A stretch of DNA of 64,000 bases from Methylobacterium sp. Leaf123 (lineage in GTDB: Bacteria; Pseudomonadota; Alphaproteobacteria; Rhizobiales; Beijerinckiaceae), in NCBI RefSeq assembly GCF_001423405.1, contig NZ_LMNS01000012.1, positions 249,203-313,202 of the forward strand, written 5' to 3'. This document shows, piece by piece, positions 7,754 to 17,549 of this stretch (the stretch's first letter is position 1; the number at the start of each line of letters is the position of its first letter). The translations under genes were made by a program, and so were the position numbers. The notes below the pieces were generated by a model. It did not search any database, was not told the DNA's origin, and was given only the letters and a program-made list of their open reading frames with translations.

Positions 7754-9073
7754 TCAGGCCGGTTGCAGGCTGCCGAGCGGCCCTGACGGGGCTCGCAGAA
7801 CGCGTCGGAGCAGTCCGGCGAGGACGAGGCAGACCAGCACTTCGCTCGTGATCGCCACGCCGAGCAGGCCCTCGATGCCGAACCCGCGCACCGCCGGGTA
7901 GACCAAGGCGAGGTTGAGGGCCGCGGCCACCGCTGTCGCGGCGAAGACCGCACCGGTCCGTTCCAGGGCGCGGAAGGCGCAGATCTGGGCGAAGGAGACG
8001 AGCGAGACCGGAAACAGCAGCGAGTACCACGCTACCACCCAGGCATAGGCCGCCATGTCGGGCCCGAACGCCGCCGCGAGCAGGCTTTGGCCGGTGAGCG
8101 CGAGTAGCGCCGTGAAGCTCAGGCCCCCGGCAAAGCCGATGGCGGCGGTGATGCCGATGACCGGCCGCAGACCGTCGAGGCCGCTTCGCGACAGCGCCCG
8201 GCCGGCGATGGGCGGGACGATGTTCTCGAGGGCATCGCGGATCAGGTTGAGAACCCCGAGGATGCTCTGCGCCGCGCGCAGCACGCCGATCAGCGTCACC
8301 CCGAGCAGGGCCCCGGCGACGAGCAGGCCGCCATAGCCGCTCAGCCATTGCATCAGCCCGGTCAGCACCAGCCAGCGGCCGGAATGCCATTGCCGCCGGC
8401 TCGCCGCGCCGAATTCGCCCGCGCGCCACGCCAGCGCCCCCCGGAACGGGATCGCGCACAGGCAGGACAGGGCGGCCGAGGCCCCGACGACCTCCAGGGC
8501 GCGGGCCGGCGTGAGCATCCCCGCCCGGCTGAGCAGGATCAGCCCCGCGAGTTTGACGCCCTGGTTGAGCCCATCGATCCCCAGCACGACCGGCGGCCGG
8601 CCACGGGCGAACAGGTAGCGGCGGCAAAAGTCCTGGGCGAGGTGGGCCGCGCAGGCGGCGCCTGCCGCGAGCGCCAGCGCCCGGTCGCCGAAGGCCAGGG
8701 CGAGCCCGATCGCGACGGCCCCGCCGGCGAGCACCAGGAAGGCGGCCTCATGGACGAGGACGATGGCGTAATAGGCCGGCCGCGCCTCGTCACTCAGGCC
8801 CGGCCCAATGCTGATCATCGGGCAGACGACGAGGCCGAGCTGCAGGCTGACGGTGAGCAGCACCGCGATCCAGGCGGTCGAGAACAGGCCGAAGGCCTCC
8901 AGGCCGAGGGCGTGCGCCAGCACGATGGTGGTGGCGAAGTTGCACGCACTCACCAGCGCCTGATCGCCCACCGAGAGCGCCGGCCCGGTCACCCCTTTCC
9001 CGGAAACCTTTCGCCCGAGAGCCGCGCGGCGGGCGCCGGCCAGGGCACGGAGGTCGCGCGGGAGGGCAGGCAT
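7754..9073 (-). CDS. Polysaccharide/lipopolysaccharide flippase-like membrane protein (Wzx/MATE-type)
   Basis: 439 residues and strongly hydrophobic throughout, with about 12 predicted membrane segments. It starts with a basic stretch and then ALSVGDQALVSACNFATT, which resembles the first helix of oligosaccharide flippases. Later segments such as GVLRAAQSILGVLNLIRDA and the long hydrophobic C-terminus fit the polysaccharide-biosynthesis (Wzx-like) family. It would move lipid-linked glycan units across the inner membrane. It is divergently transcribed from a Wzy/WaaL-like gene 245 bases away, supporting a glycan export role. Distant families share this topology, so the substrate is unknown. 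Confidence 0.78.
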   Translation of the reverse strand: MPALPRDLRALAGARRAALGRKVSGKGVTGPALSVGDQALVSACNFATTIVLAHALGLEAFGLFSTAWIAVLLTVSLQLGLVVCPMISIGPGLSDEARPAYYAIVLVHEAAFLVLAGGAVAIGLALAFGDRALALAAGAACAAHLAQDFCRRYLFARGRPPVVLGIDGLNQGVKLAGLILLSRAGMLTPARALEVVGASAALSCLCAIPFRGALAWRAGEFGAASRRQWHSGRWLVLTGLMQWLSGYGGLLVAGALLGVTLIGVLRAAQSILGVLNLIRDALENIVPPIAGRALSRSGLDGLRPVIGITAAIGFAGGLSFTALLALTGQSLLAAAFGPDMAAYAWVVAWYSLLFPVSLVSFAQICAFRALERTGAVFAATAVAAALNLALVYPAVRGFGIEGLLGVAITSEVLVCLVLAGLLRRVLRAPSGPLGSLQPA

Positions 9074-9318
9074 GCGGTGTCCCAGTGAGGGCGAGGTGAT
9101 GGAAAAGGCGGCCGGAAGGATGGCCCGGCGACCCTAGACGAGGCGGGCGCCGGCACCACGCGGACATCGGGAGAGGCGGCGGCGATTCCTCGATCGTTCG
9201 GGGTACGTCGGAAGTACGGGCCGGCGCGCTCCCGATGCGCCGCCGGCCTCGATTGTCAGGACGCACGCCGCCCGCAAGACTCCGCCCCGATCGAACCGGC
9301 GGCGATGGGCGAGTGTTG

Positions 9319-11655
9319 ATGGCAGCGACGACGACCATCCAGGCCCTGTCGCGGGAAAGCCGCCTCGCCGAACTGTTCCTGGGAGCACTCGGCATCGCGT
9401 TTGCCGGGTACATGATCTTCGGCAAGAGCTTCGCCTATCTCGGCCTGCCGCCGCTCTATGCCGGCGAGTTGCTGTTCCTGCTGGGGCTGCTGGCCGCGCT
9501 GCGGGCGCGATCGGGCCTCAACTTCGCGGCCGGGCTCGCCACCGCACCGGCCCTCTGCCTTGCCGCGCTGATGGGCTGGGTGCTGCTGCGGACGCTCGCG
9601 GGCTTGCGCGAGTACCGGGTCGATGCCCTGCGCGACGGCGCGGTCGCGCTCTATGGCGGCTACGCCTTCGTCCTGATCGCCCTCCTGCTGGACGATCCGC
9701 GGCGGCTTGGGAGCCTGCTGCGGATGTTCCGCTGGCTCGCGCGCATCGTGATCCCGCTGGCGATCATCGCCTTCATCCTCGGCGACGTGCCGTTCTTTGC
9801 CGCGCGGGCCGGCGAACTCTCGGCCCATCTGGCCGGGGCCTGCGTGCTGGCTTTGGTCGGCCTCGTCCGGGTCGGGCCGGGCTGGATCGCCTTCGTCGGC
9901 CTCGGCGCGGTGCTCGCCGCCGCGCAGAACCGCGGCTCGATGCTGGCGATCGCCGTGCCGGTCTGCCTCGCCCTCCTGGCGGTCGGGCAATGGAAGCGGA
10001 TGGCCGCGACGCTGATCGTCGGCGCCGGCCTTCTGGGCGCCGCCGCCGCCCTCGATCTCGAGGTGGAACTGCCCAACAGCGACCGGCCGGTCAGCGCCGC
10101 GGCGGTGGTGAACAACATCGTCAGCATCGTTGCACCGAGCACCGGCGGCAACCTCGACGACACCAAGCAGTGGCGGCTGCGCTGGTGGAACACCATCGTC
10201 GGCTACACCGTGCACGGCCCCTATTTCTGGACCGGCAAGGGGTTCGGGCCGAATCTGGCCGAGGCCGACGGCTACGTGGTCGGGCTGGAGAATGGCGGGC
10301 CGACCCTGCGCAGCCCGCACAGCATCCACATGACCTACCTCGCCCGCGGCGGCGTGCCGGGCCTCGCCCTGTGGCTCCTCACCTGCGCCGTCTGGATGGT
10401 GGCGATGATCGCCGCCTTCTGGCGGGCGCGCCGGATGGGCGAGCGGAAATGGGAGGGCTTCTTCCTGTTCATCGCCTGCTACGTCGCCTCGATCATCATC
10501 GATGCGAGCTTCGACGTCGCCCTGGAAGGGCCGATGCTGGCGATTCCGTTCTGGACGCTGATCGGCATCGGCATCGGCGGCGCGATGATCTTTCGGGCGC
10601 AGGTCGACGCCCTCCCCTCCGCCACGCCGGTCCGCCCCCGACGGGTGCGGGGATTGTCCTTGGGGGCGCTTGTCGGTCTCGCGCTCCTCGCCCCCTGGCC
10701 CGCCGCACCTGCCCGTGCCGAGGAGACCCGCCGCACCGTCAGCGACCCGTCCGGCCCCTGCCTCGTGCTGCGCGACGTCTCCGACCGGACGATCGAAGGT
10801 CTCGACCTCGGGCCCTGCGGCGCCGAGGGGGTGCGGATCGAGCGTTCGCGCAACGTGACGATCCGCAATCTCACGATCCGCGACACCGGGGATGTCGGCA
10901 TCTACATCGAGGGCAGCGAGGGCATCACCATCGAGGAGAACCGGATCGAGAACACCCTCTCGGGCATCCGCGCGCTCTCCTCCACCGGGGTCGAGGTTCG
11001 CTGCAACAGCGTGCGCAACGTGCGCGGGCCGATCCCCGCCGGCCAGTTCGTTCAGTTCGACAAGGTGACGGGGCCCGGCAACGGCATTGCCTGCAACATC
11101 GGCGAGAACGAGCCCGGCCGCGGTGTGCCGGAGGACGCGATCAGCCTGTTCCAATCGCGCGGCGAGCCGGGCCGGCCGATCCTGGTCAGCCGCAACCGCC
11201 TCGTCGGCGGCGGCCCGAGCCAGTCCGGCGGCGGGATCATGCTCGGCGACGGCGGCGGCGCTTATCTGGAAGCCCGCGACAACCTGCTGATCGATCCGGG
11301 CCAGTACGGGATCGCGGTGGCGAGCGGCAGCCACATGACGATCGCCGGCAACGTGGTGATCGCCCGGCCGCAGCTCTTCACCAATGTCGGCATCTCGGTC
11401 TGGAACCAGTACGCCGAGCCCTGTCACACGGTGACGGTGAGCGGAAACAGCGTCGATTGGCGCGCCCGCACCGGCCGGCCCAACCCATGGTGGGACGCCA
11501 AGAACTGCGCTGGCACGCTCTGGTCCCTCAACCGGACGCTTACCCTCGATCCGCAGCGCGAGATCGCGGCTCAGCCGGCCTGCGCCTGCCGGACGGCCGG
11601 GCGTACCGCCGCATCCCCCGCCCTCCCCAAGAGCCCGAAGGAAGCCGCGCGATGA
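9319..11655 (+). CDS. O-antigen ligase/polymerase-like membrane protein fused to a right-handed parallel beta-helix domain
   Basis: 778 residues in two parts. Residues 1-425 are a polytopic O-antigen ligase/Wzy-type domain with a large loop carrying RWWNTIVGYTVHGPYFWTG, KGFGPNLAEADGY and the family-typical SPHSIHMTYLARGG near 332. Residues 436-467 look like a signal peptide: basic RPRRVRG, a hydrophobic core and a PAAPARA cleavage-like end. Residues 480-750 form a beta-helix with repeated N-V-T-I-x-N-L/I turns, as in NosD and pectate-lyase-like folds. Several cysteines (for example CGAEG, CNSV, CNIG) are in the secreted part. I chose the ATG at 9319. An internal ATG at 10585 could start the beta-helix part alone. 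The next gene overlaps the stop by ATGA. Confidence 0.82.
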   Translation: MAATTTIQALSRESRLAELFLGALGIAFAGYMIFGKSFAYLGLPPLYAGELLFLLGLLAALRARSGLNFAAGLATAPALCLAALMGWVLLRTLAGLREYRVDALRDGAVALYGGYAFVLIALLLDDPRRLGSLLRMFRWLARIVIPLAIIAFILGDVPFFAARAGELSAHLAGACVLALVGLVRVGPGWIAFVGLGAVLAAAQNRGSMLAIAVPVCLALLAVGQWKRMAATLIVGAGLLGAAAALDLEVELPNSDRPVSAAAVVNNIVSIVAPSTGGNLDDTKQWRLRWWNTIVGYTVHGPYFWTGKGFGPNLAEADGYVVGLENGGPTLRSPHSIHMTYLARGGVPGLALWLLTCAVWMVAMIAAFWRARRMGERKWEGFFLFIACYVASIIIDASFDVALEGPMLAIPFWTLIGIGIGGAMIFRAQVDALPSATPVRPRRVRGLSLGALVGLALLAPWPAAPARAEETRRTVSDPSGPCLVLRDVSDRTIEGLDLGPCGAEGVRIERSRNVTIRNLTIRDTGDVGIYIEGSEGITIEENRIENTLSGIRALSSTGVEVRCNSVRNVRGPIPAGQFVQFDKVTGPGNGIACNIGENEPGRGVPEDAISLFQSRGEPGRPILVSRNRLVGGGPSQSGGGIMLGDGGGAYLEARDNLLIDPGQYGIAVASGSHMTIAGNVVIARPQLFTNVGISVWNQYAEPCHTVTVSGNSVDWRARTGRPNPWWDAKNCAGTLWSLNRTLTLDPQREIAAQPACACRTAGRTAASPALPKSPKEAAR

Positions 11656-12539
11656 GCGAACCGGTGCGAGGCCGTGTGCAAGACTCCTTGCAAGAGCCGG
11701 TCGATGCGGAGCGCCCCGACATCGTGGTGCTGGCGCTGGCGCGCAATTGCGCGGCCACCCTCCCCGCCTTCCTCGGCTTCCTGGCCTCCTTGAGGGCGGC
11801 GGGGCTCGATTGCCGCGCCCTCGTCGGCGAGAACGATTCCCGCGACGGCACCGGAGCCCTGCTCTGGGCGGCGCAGGCGCGGGGCGAACTCAGCCATGTC
11901 CCCACCGCCTTCATGGCCGACATCCGCGGCCGGCTGGCGCGGATGGCCCGCGGCCGCGAACATCTCAAGCGGGTGCTCGACGGACAGGGGCCAGCGCCCG
12001 CCTATGTCTGTGTCGCCGATATCGACAACGTCATGGCCCGCCCGCCCGAAGCGGGGGCGGTTCTGGCGGCGCTGGCCAAGCTGGAGCGGCCGGGCCTGTT
12101 CGCCGTCTCGGCGGCGTCGCAGCCGCACTATTACGATCTGCTCGCCTACGAGGACGAGGCGGTGAGCTACGAGCATCTGCTCGACGACATCGCCCGCCAT
12201 CGCCGCGGCGCGCTCGGCTATTACCGCTTCTTCTCCGACACGATCTATCCCGCGCAAAGCGCCCTGACGCGGGAGCGCGAGACGACATGCCTCTCGGCCT
12301 TCAACGGGCTGACGCTCTATCGCGGCGCGGATTACCGGCTCGGCTCCTATCTCGAAGACGATTACGCACGCTGCGAGCACCTCACCCTCAACCGCCGCAT
12401 CGCCGCCGCCACGGGGCGGCGGATGCTGGTCGATCCGGGCCTTGTCCTGCGCACCCCCGGCGACCACGCCCAGCGCGGCTTTCTCTCGTTCTACGCGAGC
12501 CGGGTGCGCAAGATGGCGGTCGCCCGGCTGCGGGGGTGA
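11652..12539 (+). CDS. Glycosyltransferase-like protein (GT-A type nucleotide-sugar fold)
   Basis: 295 residues. The N-terminal VVLALARNCAATLPAFLGF followed by GENDSRDGTGALL resembles the nucleotide-binding start of GT-A glycosyltransferases, and VADIDNVMARP (about 120) carries a DxD-like element. The rest resembles bacterial putative glycosyltransferases of the cap-associated (CAP59-like) type. The gene is translationally coupled to the ligase/beta-helix gene through a 4-base ATGA overlap (11652-11655), so a shared glycan pathway is likely. The sugar donor and acceptor are unknown. Confidence 0.65.
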   Translation: MSEPVRGRVQDSLQEPVDAERPDIVVLALARNCAATLPAFLGFLASLRAAGLDCRALVGENDSRDGTGALLWAAQARGELSHVPTAFMADIRGRLARMARGREHLKRVLDGQGPAPAYVCVADIDNVMARPPEAGAVLAALAKLERPGLFAVSAASQPHYYDLLAYEDEAVSYEHLLDDIARHRRGALGYYRFFSDTIYPAQSALTRERETTCLSAFNGLTLYRGADYRLGSYLEDDYARCEHLTLNRRIAAATGRRMLVDPGLVLRTPGDHAQRGFLSFYASRVRKMAVARLRG

Positions 12540-12554
12540 CGGGTTTCGCCGTCG

Positions 12555-12580
12555 GCGGCTGAGGGGCGTCAGCCGCGTTT
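12555..12580 (+). terminator. Rho-independent-like terminator after the ligase/glycosyltransferase operon
   Basis: GCGGCTGA (12555-12562) pairs perfectly with TCAGCCGC (12569-12576) and is followed by GTTT. It lies 16 bases after the stop of the preceding gene. The T-run is short. Confidence 0.6.
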
Positions 12581-12591
12581 GCACCACCCGC

Positions 12592-12609
12592 GTCTCAGGC
12601 GCCTGAGAC
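12592..12609. repeat. 18-bp perfect palindrome
   Basis: GTCTCAGGC/GCCTGAGAC meet with no loop. It ends 2 bases before the stop of the minus-strand YgiQ gene. It may end that transcript or bind a dimeric protein. Confidence 0.5.
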
Positions 12610-12611
12610 CG

Positions 12612-14690
12612 TCACTTCCGAATCGGTACGCCCTTCGTGGTGAAGCGCTGCCCGCCACCCGCGGCGCGTACGGGGCGCGGCTGGCCTCGCCCCTTGCCCA
12701 CGCCCAAACCCGTTCCCGGCGGCTGCGAGAACGGCACGAGCTGGTCCGGCCTCGGCCCGATGAGATCCGCCCGACCCATCTCGCGCAGCGCCTCGCGCAG
12801 GAGCGGCCAGTTCTCGGGGTCATGGTAGCGCAGGAACGCCTTGTGCAGCCGCCGCTGCCGCAGGCCCTTGATCGCATCGACCCGCTCGCTGCCGCCGCGC
12901 CGCACGCCCTGCAAGGGGTTGATCTCGGTGTGATACATGGTCGTGGCGGTCGCCATGGGCGAAGGCAGGAAGGTCTGCACCTGATCGGCGCGGTAGTCGT
13001 TCTTCTTGAGCCAGAGGGCGAGGTTGAGCATGTCCTCGTCGGTCGTGCCCGGATGCGCCGCGATGAAATACGGGATCAGGTAGTATTTCTTGCCGGCCTT
13101 CTTGGCGGCGGCGTCGAACATTTCCTTGAAGCGGTCGTAGGTGCCGATGCCCGGCTTCATCATCAGGTCGAGGGGGCCGCGCTCGGTGTGCTCGGGGGCG
13201 ATCTTGAGACGGCCGCCGACATGGTGGGTCACCAGCTCCTCGACATATTCGGGGCTGCGGACCGCGAGGTCGTAGCGCACGCCGGAGGCGACCATCACCT
13301 TCTTGACGCCCTTCACCTCGCGGACCTTGCGATAGAGCCGGATCAGGTCGTCGTGCGAGGTGTTCAGGTTGGGGCAGATGTCCGGGAAGACGCAGGACGG
13401 CAGCCGGCAGGCCGCCTCGATCTTCGGGTCCTTGCAGGCCATCCGGTACATGTTCGCGGTCGGCCCGCCGACATCCGAGATCACGCCGGTGAAGCCCGGC
13501 GTCTTGTCGCGGATCCGCTCGATCTCGCGCAGAATCGAACCCTCCGAGCGGTTCTGGATGACGCGGCCTTCGTGCTCGGTGATGGAGCAGAAGGTGCAGC
13601 CGCCAAAGCAGCCGCGCATGATCGTCACCGAGAACTTGATCATGTCCCAGGCGGGGATCTTCGCGTCGCCGTAGGACGGGTGGGGGGCACGGGCGTAGGG
13701 CAGGTCGTAGACCGCATCCATCTCGTCGCTGGTCAGCGGGATCGGCGGCGGGTTCAGCCACAGGTCGCGGTCGCCGTGGCGCTGGACGAGCGGGCGCGCA
13801 TTGCCGGGATTGGCCTCCCGGTGCAGCACGCGCGAGGCCCGGGCATAGGCCTCCTTGTCGTCCTTGACCTCGTCATAGGCGGGGAGCCGGATCACGGTGT
13901 CGCCGGGCCGGCGGGCGGCGGCCTCGTCCGTTGAGTCGAGATCGTCGGCGGGCAGCTCGGTGTAATGCTCGGGCACGCGGCGGAACAGGGCGACGCCCCG
14001 GACCGACTCGAGTTCGTGCGGAGCCTCGCCGGCCGCCAGGCGGTTCGCCACCTCGACCACGGCGCGCTCGGCATTGCCGTAGAGGAGCAGATCGGCCTTC
14101 GCGTCCGCCAGGATCGAGCGGCGCACCTTGTCGGACCAGTAATCGTAATGGGCGATCCGGCGCAGCGACGCCTCGATGCCACCGAGCACGATCGGCACGT
14201 CCTTGTAGGCCTCGCGGCAACGCTGCGTGTAGACGATGGTGCAGCGATCCGGCCGCCGGCCGCCTTCTCCGCCGGCGGTGTAGGCGTCGTCATGGCGCAA
14301 GCGACGGTCCGCTGTGTAGCGGTTCACCATCGAATCGAGGTTGCCGCCGGTCACGCCGAAGAACAGATTCGGCTTGCCCAGGGCCTTGAACGGCTCCGCC
14401 GACTGCCAGTCGGGCTGGGCTATGATGCCGACCTTGAACCCCTGCGCTTCGAGCAGCCGGCCGATGATCGCCATGCCGAAGCTGGGATGATCGACATAGG
14501 CGTCCCCGGTCACCAGAACGATGTCGCAGGCGTCCCACCCGAGCGCCGTCATCTCGGCGCGGCTCATCGGCAGGAACGGCGCAGCCATTCCGGGGGGCGG
14601 TTTGCAGGCCAGGGGGGCCACGGGAGCCAAGGGGGCTACGGGAGCCAAGGATCGCTCAGTTGAAGCTCGGAGTTCCATGGGGCTATCCAT
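12612..14690 (-). CDS. ygiQ: YgiQ-family (UPF0313) radical SAM protein
   Basis: 692 residues. The radical-SAM cluster motif CxxxCxxC is seen in [19 protein letters not shown] in the middle of the protein, preceded by the YgiQ N-terminal domain ([17 protein letters not shown], then [17 protein letters not shown]). The segment [19 protein letters not shown] and the C-terminal [10 protein letters not shown] with [22 protein letters not shown] sequence are characteristic. The cellular reaction of this family is not established. The open frame reaches a TTG at 14714; ATGs at 14690 and 14678 are better, and none has a clear Shine-Dalgarno. It follows, on the same strand, the end of the antiporter operon. 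Confidence 0.9.
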   Translation of the reverse strand: MDSPMELRASTERSLAPVAPLAPVAPLACKPPPGMAAPFLPMSRAEMTALGWDACDIVLVTGDAYVDHPSFGMAIIGRLLEAQGFKVGIIAQPDWQSAEPFKALGKPNLFFGVTGGNLDSMVNRYTADRRLRHDDAYTAGGEGGRRPDRCTIVYTQRCREAYKDVPIVLGGIEASLRRIAHYDYWSDKVRRSILADAKADLLLYGNAERAVVEVANRLAAGEAPHELESVRGVALFRRVPEHYTELPADDLDSTDEAAARRPGDTVIRLPAYDEVKDDKEAYARASRVLHREANPGNARPLVQRHGDRDLWLNPPPIPLTSDEMDAVYDLPYARAPHPSYGDAKIPAWDMIKFSVTIMRGCFGGCTFCSITEHEGRVIQNRSEGSILREIERIRDKTPGFTGVISDVGGPTANMYRMACKDPKIEAACRLPSCVFPDICPNLNTSHDDLIRLYRKVREVKGVKKVMVASGVRYDLAVRSPEYVEELVTHHVGGRLKIAPEHTERGPLDLMMKPGIGTYDRFKEMFDAAAKKAGKKYYLIPYFIAAHPGTTDEDMLNLALWLKKNDYRADQVQTFLPSPMATATTMYHTEINPLQGVRRGGSERVDAIKGLRQRRLHKAFLRYHDPENWPLLREALREMGRADLIGPRPDQLVPFSQPPGTGLGVGKGRGQPRPVRAAGGGQRFTTKGVPIRK

Positions 14691-14789
14691 AGGCTGCCGA
14701 GGCCGCAATCTCAACGAAGGGCTAGGGCGGCGGGCCGTCGCCCCTCGATCCCGACCCTCCGCGATGCCGAGGCTCTCAACCCAAAAGCA

Positions 14790-15131
14790 TCATGGCTCGG
14801 GCGGGGCCTTCGGGTTCTTCTCGGTGCGGTCGCGGTGGGCGGCGGCGCGGGCCAGCAGCAGCATCGTCACCGGCGTGGTGATGGTGATGAACAGGCCGAT
14901 CAGCACGTCGCGCAGGACGATGTGCCCCTCGATCAGCGACAGCAGCAGCATCGAGCCGGCCAGGATCAGGAAGGCGCCGAGGGTGGCCCCGAGCGTCGGG
15001 GCGTGGACGCGCTCGTAGAAGGTCTTCAGGCGGATGAGCCCGAGCGCGCCGGTCAGCGAGAAGCCGGCGCCGCCGAGCGCCAGCGCCACGACGATCCAGG
15101 CCGCCCAGGCGGGCAGGTCGGCGCCGGTCAC
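14790..15131 (-). CDS. phaG: Cation/proton antiporter subunit PhaG/MnhG
   Basis: 113 residues with three hydrophobic segments: WAAWIVVALALGGAGFSLTGALG, then TLGATLGAFLILAGSMLLLSL and LIGLFITITTPVTMLLLARA. LIRLKTFYERVHAPT is the family-typical cytoplasmic loop. It is the last subunit of the group-2 Pha/Mrp multisubunit antiporter, which exchanges protons for Na+ or K+ across the inner membrane. The GTG start at 15131 overlaps the phaF stop as GTGA, and no other start fits the length of the family. Confidence 0.9.
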   Translation of the reverse strand: MTGADLPAWAAWIVVALALGGAGFSLTGALGLIRLKTFYERVHAPTLGATLGAFLILAGSMLLLSLIEGHIVLRDVLIGLFITITTPVTMLLLARAAAHRDRTEKNPKAPPEP

Positions 15132-15412
15132 TGGATCACCTCGCCCTGCATCAGGAACTTGGCGAGCGCCACGGTGGCGGTGAAGCCGATCATGCCGAGG
15201 ATCAGCGCGCCCTCGAAATAGAGCCCGCTGCCGGTGCGCATGCCGTGGACGACGATGGCCAGCATGCCGTTGAGGTAGAGCGTGTCGAGGCCGAGGATCC
15301 GGTCCTGGGCGCGGGGGCCGCGCAGCATCCGCCACGCGGCCAGCGCCATGGCCAGCACCAGCATGCCTTGGGCGAGGCCGAGGCCCCAATCGAGGATGGT
15401 GGCGGCGCTCAC
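15128..15412 (-). CDS. phaF: Cation/proton antiporter subunit PhaF/MnhF
   Basis: 94 residues, three membrane segments and the family core RGPRAQDRILGLDTLYLN after the first helix. This is the normal size of MrpF/PhaF. It begins with GTG at 15412, overlapping the phaE stop by four bases (GTGA), and ends overlapping phaG. It is part of the inner-membrane antiporter complex. Confidence 0.9.
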   Translation of the reverse strand: MSAATILDWGLGLAQGMLVLAMALAAWRMLRGPRAQDRILGLDTLYLNGMLAIVVHGMRTGSGLYFEGALILGMIGFTATVALAKFLMQGEVIQ

Positions 15413-15897
15413 GCGAAGATCTCCATCAGGGGGCGCTCGTAGCGGTCCTTGACGCGGCGGACCCAGCCTTCGCTGTCGGTGTCGTCGAGCAGGTGCATCA
15501 GCAGGCGCCCGGAATGGGAATCGTACTGGACCCAGAGGGTGCCGGGCGTCGCGGTCAGGATGATCGACAGAATTGACAGGCCGAACGGCGTCGTCATGTC
15601 GAGGGGGATCGAGACGAAGCCGGTGCGCCGCTCGCCGCGATGCAGGCCGAGAATGATCTTGGCGACATCGATGTTGGAGCGCAGCATGTCGTAGAGGACA
15701 ATGAACAGCAGCCGCACGGCGAGACCGGGGCGGCGGACCCGCACCGGCCGCGGGCGCAGCGCCCGCATCACCGCCGGCACGATCAAACCGACGAGGAGCG
15801 CGAGGACGACGTTGCCCGGTGTCGGCGGCGCGTTCAGCAGCAGCCACATCAGGGTGAGGCCGGCGGAGAGGAAGGGATGGGGCAGAATCGCGTTCAT
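15409..15897 (-). CDS. phaE: Cation/proton antiporter subunit PhaE/MnhE
   Basis: 162 residues. Two or three N-terminal membrane helices precede a conserved soluble tail: DMLRSNIDVAKIILGL, then GFVSIPLDM, ILSIILTATPGTLWVQYD and HLLDDTD. These are signature stretches of MrpE/PhaE, the subunit needed for complex assembly. The start overlaps phaD by ATGA and the end overlaps phaF by GTGA. Confidence 0.92.
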   Translation of the reverse strand: MNAILPHPFLSAGLTLMWLLLNAPPTPGNVVLALLVGLIVPAVMRALRPRPVRVRRPGLAVRLLFIVLYDMLRSNIDVAKIILGLHRGERRTGFVSIPLDMTTPFGLSILSIILTATPGTLWVQYDSHSGRLLMHLLDDTDSEGWVRRVKDRYERPLMEIFA

Positions 15898-17549
15898 GAG
15901 CGTGCCCCCGCCGTACCCTTATCCGAACCGCCCTTGTCCGCGCCGCTTTTGCCCGCTTCACCCTCGCCCGCATCGAGGACGGCCCGAACGTAGTCCTGCG
16001 GCTGCGACAGCCAGCGCACGGTGGCCTCGGTATAGGCGAGCGCCGGCCCGCCCCAGAGCGCGAGCGCGATGCAGGCCGCCAGTAGGACGCTGAGGCCCGC
16101 CAGTTCCGGCGTCCGCATCACCGGGGGCGGGTCGTCATGCGGCACCCACAGGCTGAAGATGCCGAGCCGCACCAGGGGAATCAGGGTGCCGAGGCTGGAG
16201 AGCGTGAGCGCCGCGATCAGCCACCAAGCCGAGGCGGTCATGGTGTCGGAGGCCAGGCCCGAGAACATCGCCAGCTTGCCGACGAAGCCGGCGAGCGGCG
16301 GGATGCCAGCGAGCATCAGCGTGCAGAGCAGGAAGCCGCTGCCGAGGATCGCCACCGCGGCGGGGATCGCCCGGCCGACCTCGATGGCGTCGGCATCGTC
16401 GAAGGGATCGCGGTACTCGTCGGCAAAGACCGGCTGGGCGGCGTCCGCCGGGTCACGGCCGCGCTGGAGGATCTCGGCCAGCAGGAACAGGGCGCCGGCC
16501 GCGCAGGTCGAGCCGACGAGGTAGTAGAGCGCGCCGGAAAGCGCCGCTTCACTGCCGGTGCCGAGGGCGGCGAGCACCGTGCCTGACGAGATCATCACCG
16601 CGTAGCCCGCCGCCCGCGTCAGATGGCGCGCGGCCAAGATGCCGAAGGTACCGAAGGCGACGGTTGCGAGGCCGGTGACGAGGATCCAGTTCTGGCCGAA
16701 CCCTTCCGAGCTGCCATCCCCGAACAGGAGCAGGCTGAGGCGGATCACGACGTAGACGCCGACCTTGCTCAGGATCGCCAGGATCGCCGCGGCGGGGGCG
16801 GTGGCGGCGGAATAGGTGGTCGGCAGCCAGAAGCCGAGGGGCCAGGCGCTGCACTTGATGAGGAAGGCGATGCCGAGCACGGCGCAGCCGACCTCGAACA
16901 GGGCGGCCTCGGCGGGCGGGCTCGCGAGCCGCCGGGCGAGGTCGGCCATGTTGAGCGTGCCCATCGTGCCGTAGATCAGGCTGACACCGATGAGGAAGAA
17001 CAGCGAGGCGACGAGGTTGACGGCGATGTAGCCCAGACCCGCCCGGATGCGGGTCTCGCCCGAGCCGTGCAGGACGAGGCCGTAGGAGGCCGCCAGCATT
17101 ACTTCGAAGAACACGAACAGGTTGAACACGTCACCGGTGAGGAAGGCGCCGTTCACCCCCATCAGCAGCAGCAGGAACAGGCCGTGGAAGCGCGGGCCCG
17201 CCCGGCCCCAGCGGGCGAAGGAGAAGACGAGGGCGGCAAGCCCCAGCACGCTCGCCAGGGTCAGCATCACGGCCGAGAGCCGGTCGGCCACCAGCACGAT
17301 GCCGTAGGGCGCGGCCCAGTTGCCCAGTCGGTAGACCTCCGGCGCCTCGGCCGCCCGACCGACGAGCAGGAGGGCGATGCCGAGCAGCACCAGCACCGTG
17401 GCGAGACTCATCGCCGCCTTCAGGCGATGGCGCCGCTCGTCCATCAGGAACATCACCCCGGCCACCGCGATCGGCAGCACGACCGGCAGGACGACGAGAT
17501 GATCGGACCACAGGACCGCGCCGGGGCCGCTCAAGAGGGGCGCGTTCAT
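15894..17549 (-). CDS. phaD: Cation/proton antiporter subunit PhaD/MnhD (NADH-quinone oxidoreductase NuoM/N-like)
   Basis: 551 residues, about 14 membrane segments, related to the proton-pumping subunits of complex I. Landmarks are FEVMLAASYGLVLHG (membrane glutamate), KCSAWPLGFWLPTTYSAA with the channel lysine, and a long hydrophilic insert with VFADEYRDPFDD, followed by AGIPPLAGFVGKLAMF. The C-terminus ends in a charged GEAGKSGADKGGSDKG tail, longer than in many homologues. It overlaps phaC (ATGA) and phaE (ATGA). Confidence 0.93.
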   Translation of the reverse strand: MNAPLLSGPGAVLWSDHLVVLPVVLPIAVAGVMFLMDERRHRLKAAMSLATVLVLLGIALLLVGRAAEAPEVYRLGNWAAPYGIVLVADRLSAVMLTLASVLGLAALVFSFARWGRAGPRFHGLFLLLLMGVNGAFLTGDVFNLFVFFEVMLAASYGLVLHGSGETRIRAGLGYIAVNLVASLFFLIGVSLIYGTMGTLNMADLARRLASPPAEAALFEVGCAVLGIAFLIKCSAWPLGFWLPTTYSAATAPAAAILAILSKVGVYVVIRLSLLLFGDGSSEGFGQNWILVTGLATVAFGTFGILAARHLTRAAGYAVMISSGTVLAALGTGSEAALSGALYYLVGSTCAAGALFLLAEILQRGRDPADAAQPVFADEYRDPFDDADAIEVGRAIPAAVAILGSGFLLCTLMLAGIPPLAGFVGKLAMFSGLASDTMTASAWWLIAALTLSSLGTLIPLVRLGIFSLWVPHDDPPPVMRTPELAGLSVLLAACIALALWGGPALAYTEATVRWLSQPQDYVRAVLDAGEGEAGKSGADKGGSDKGTAGARS

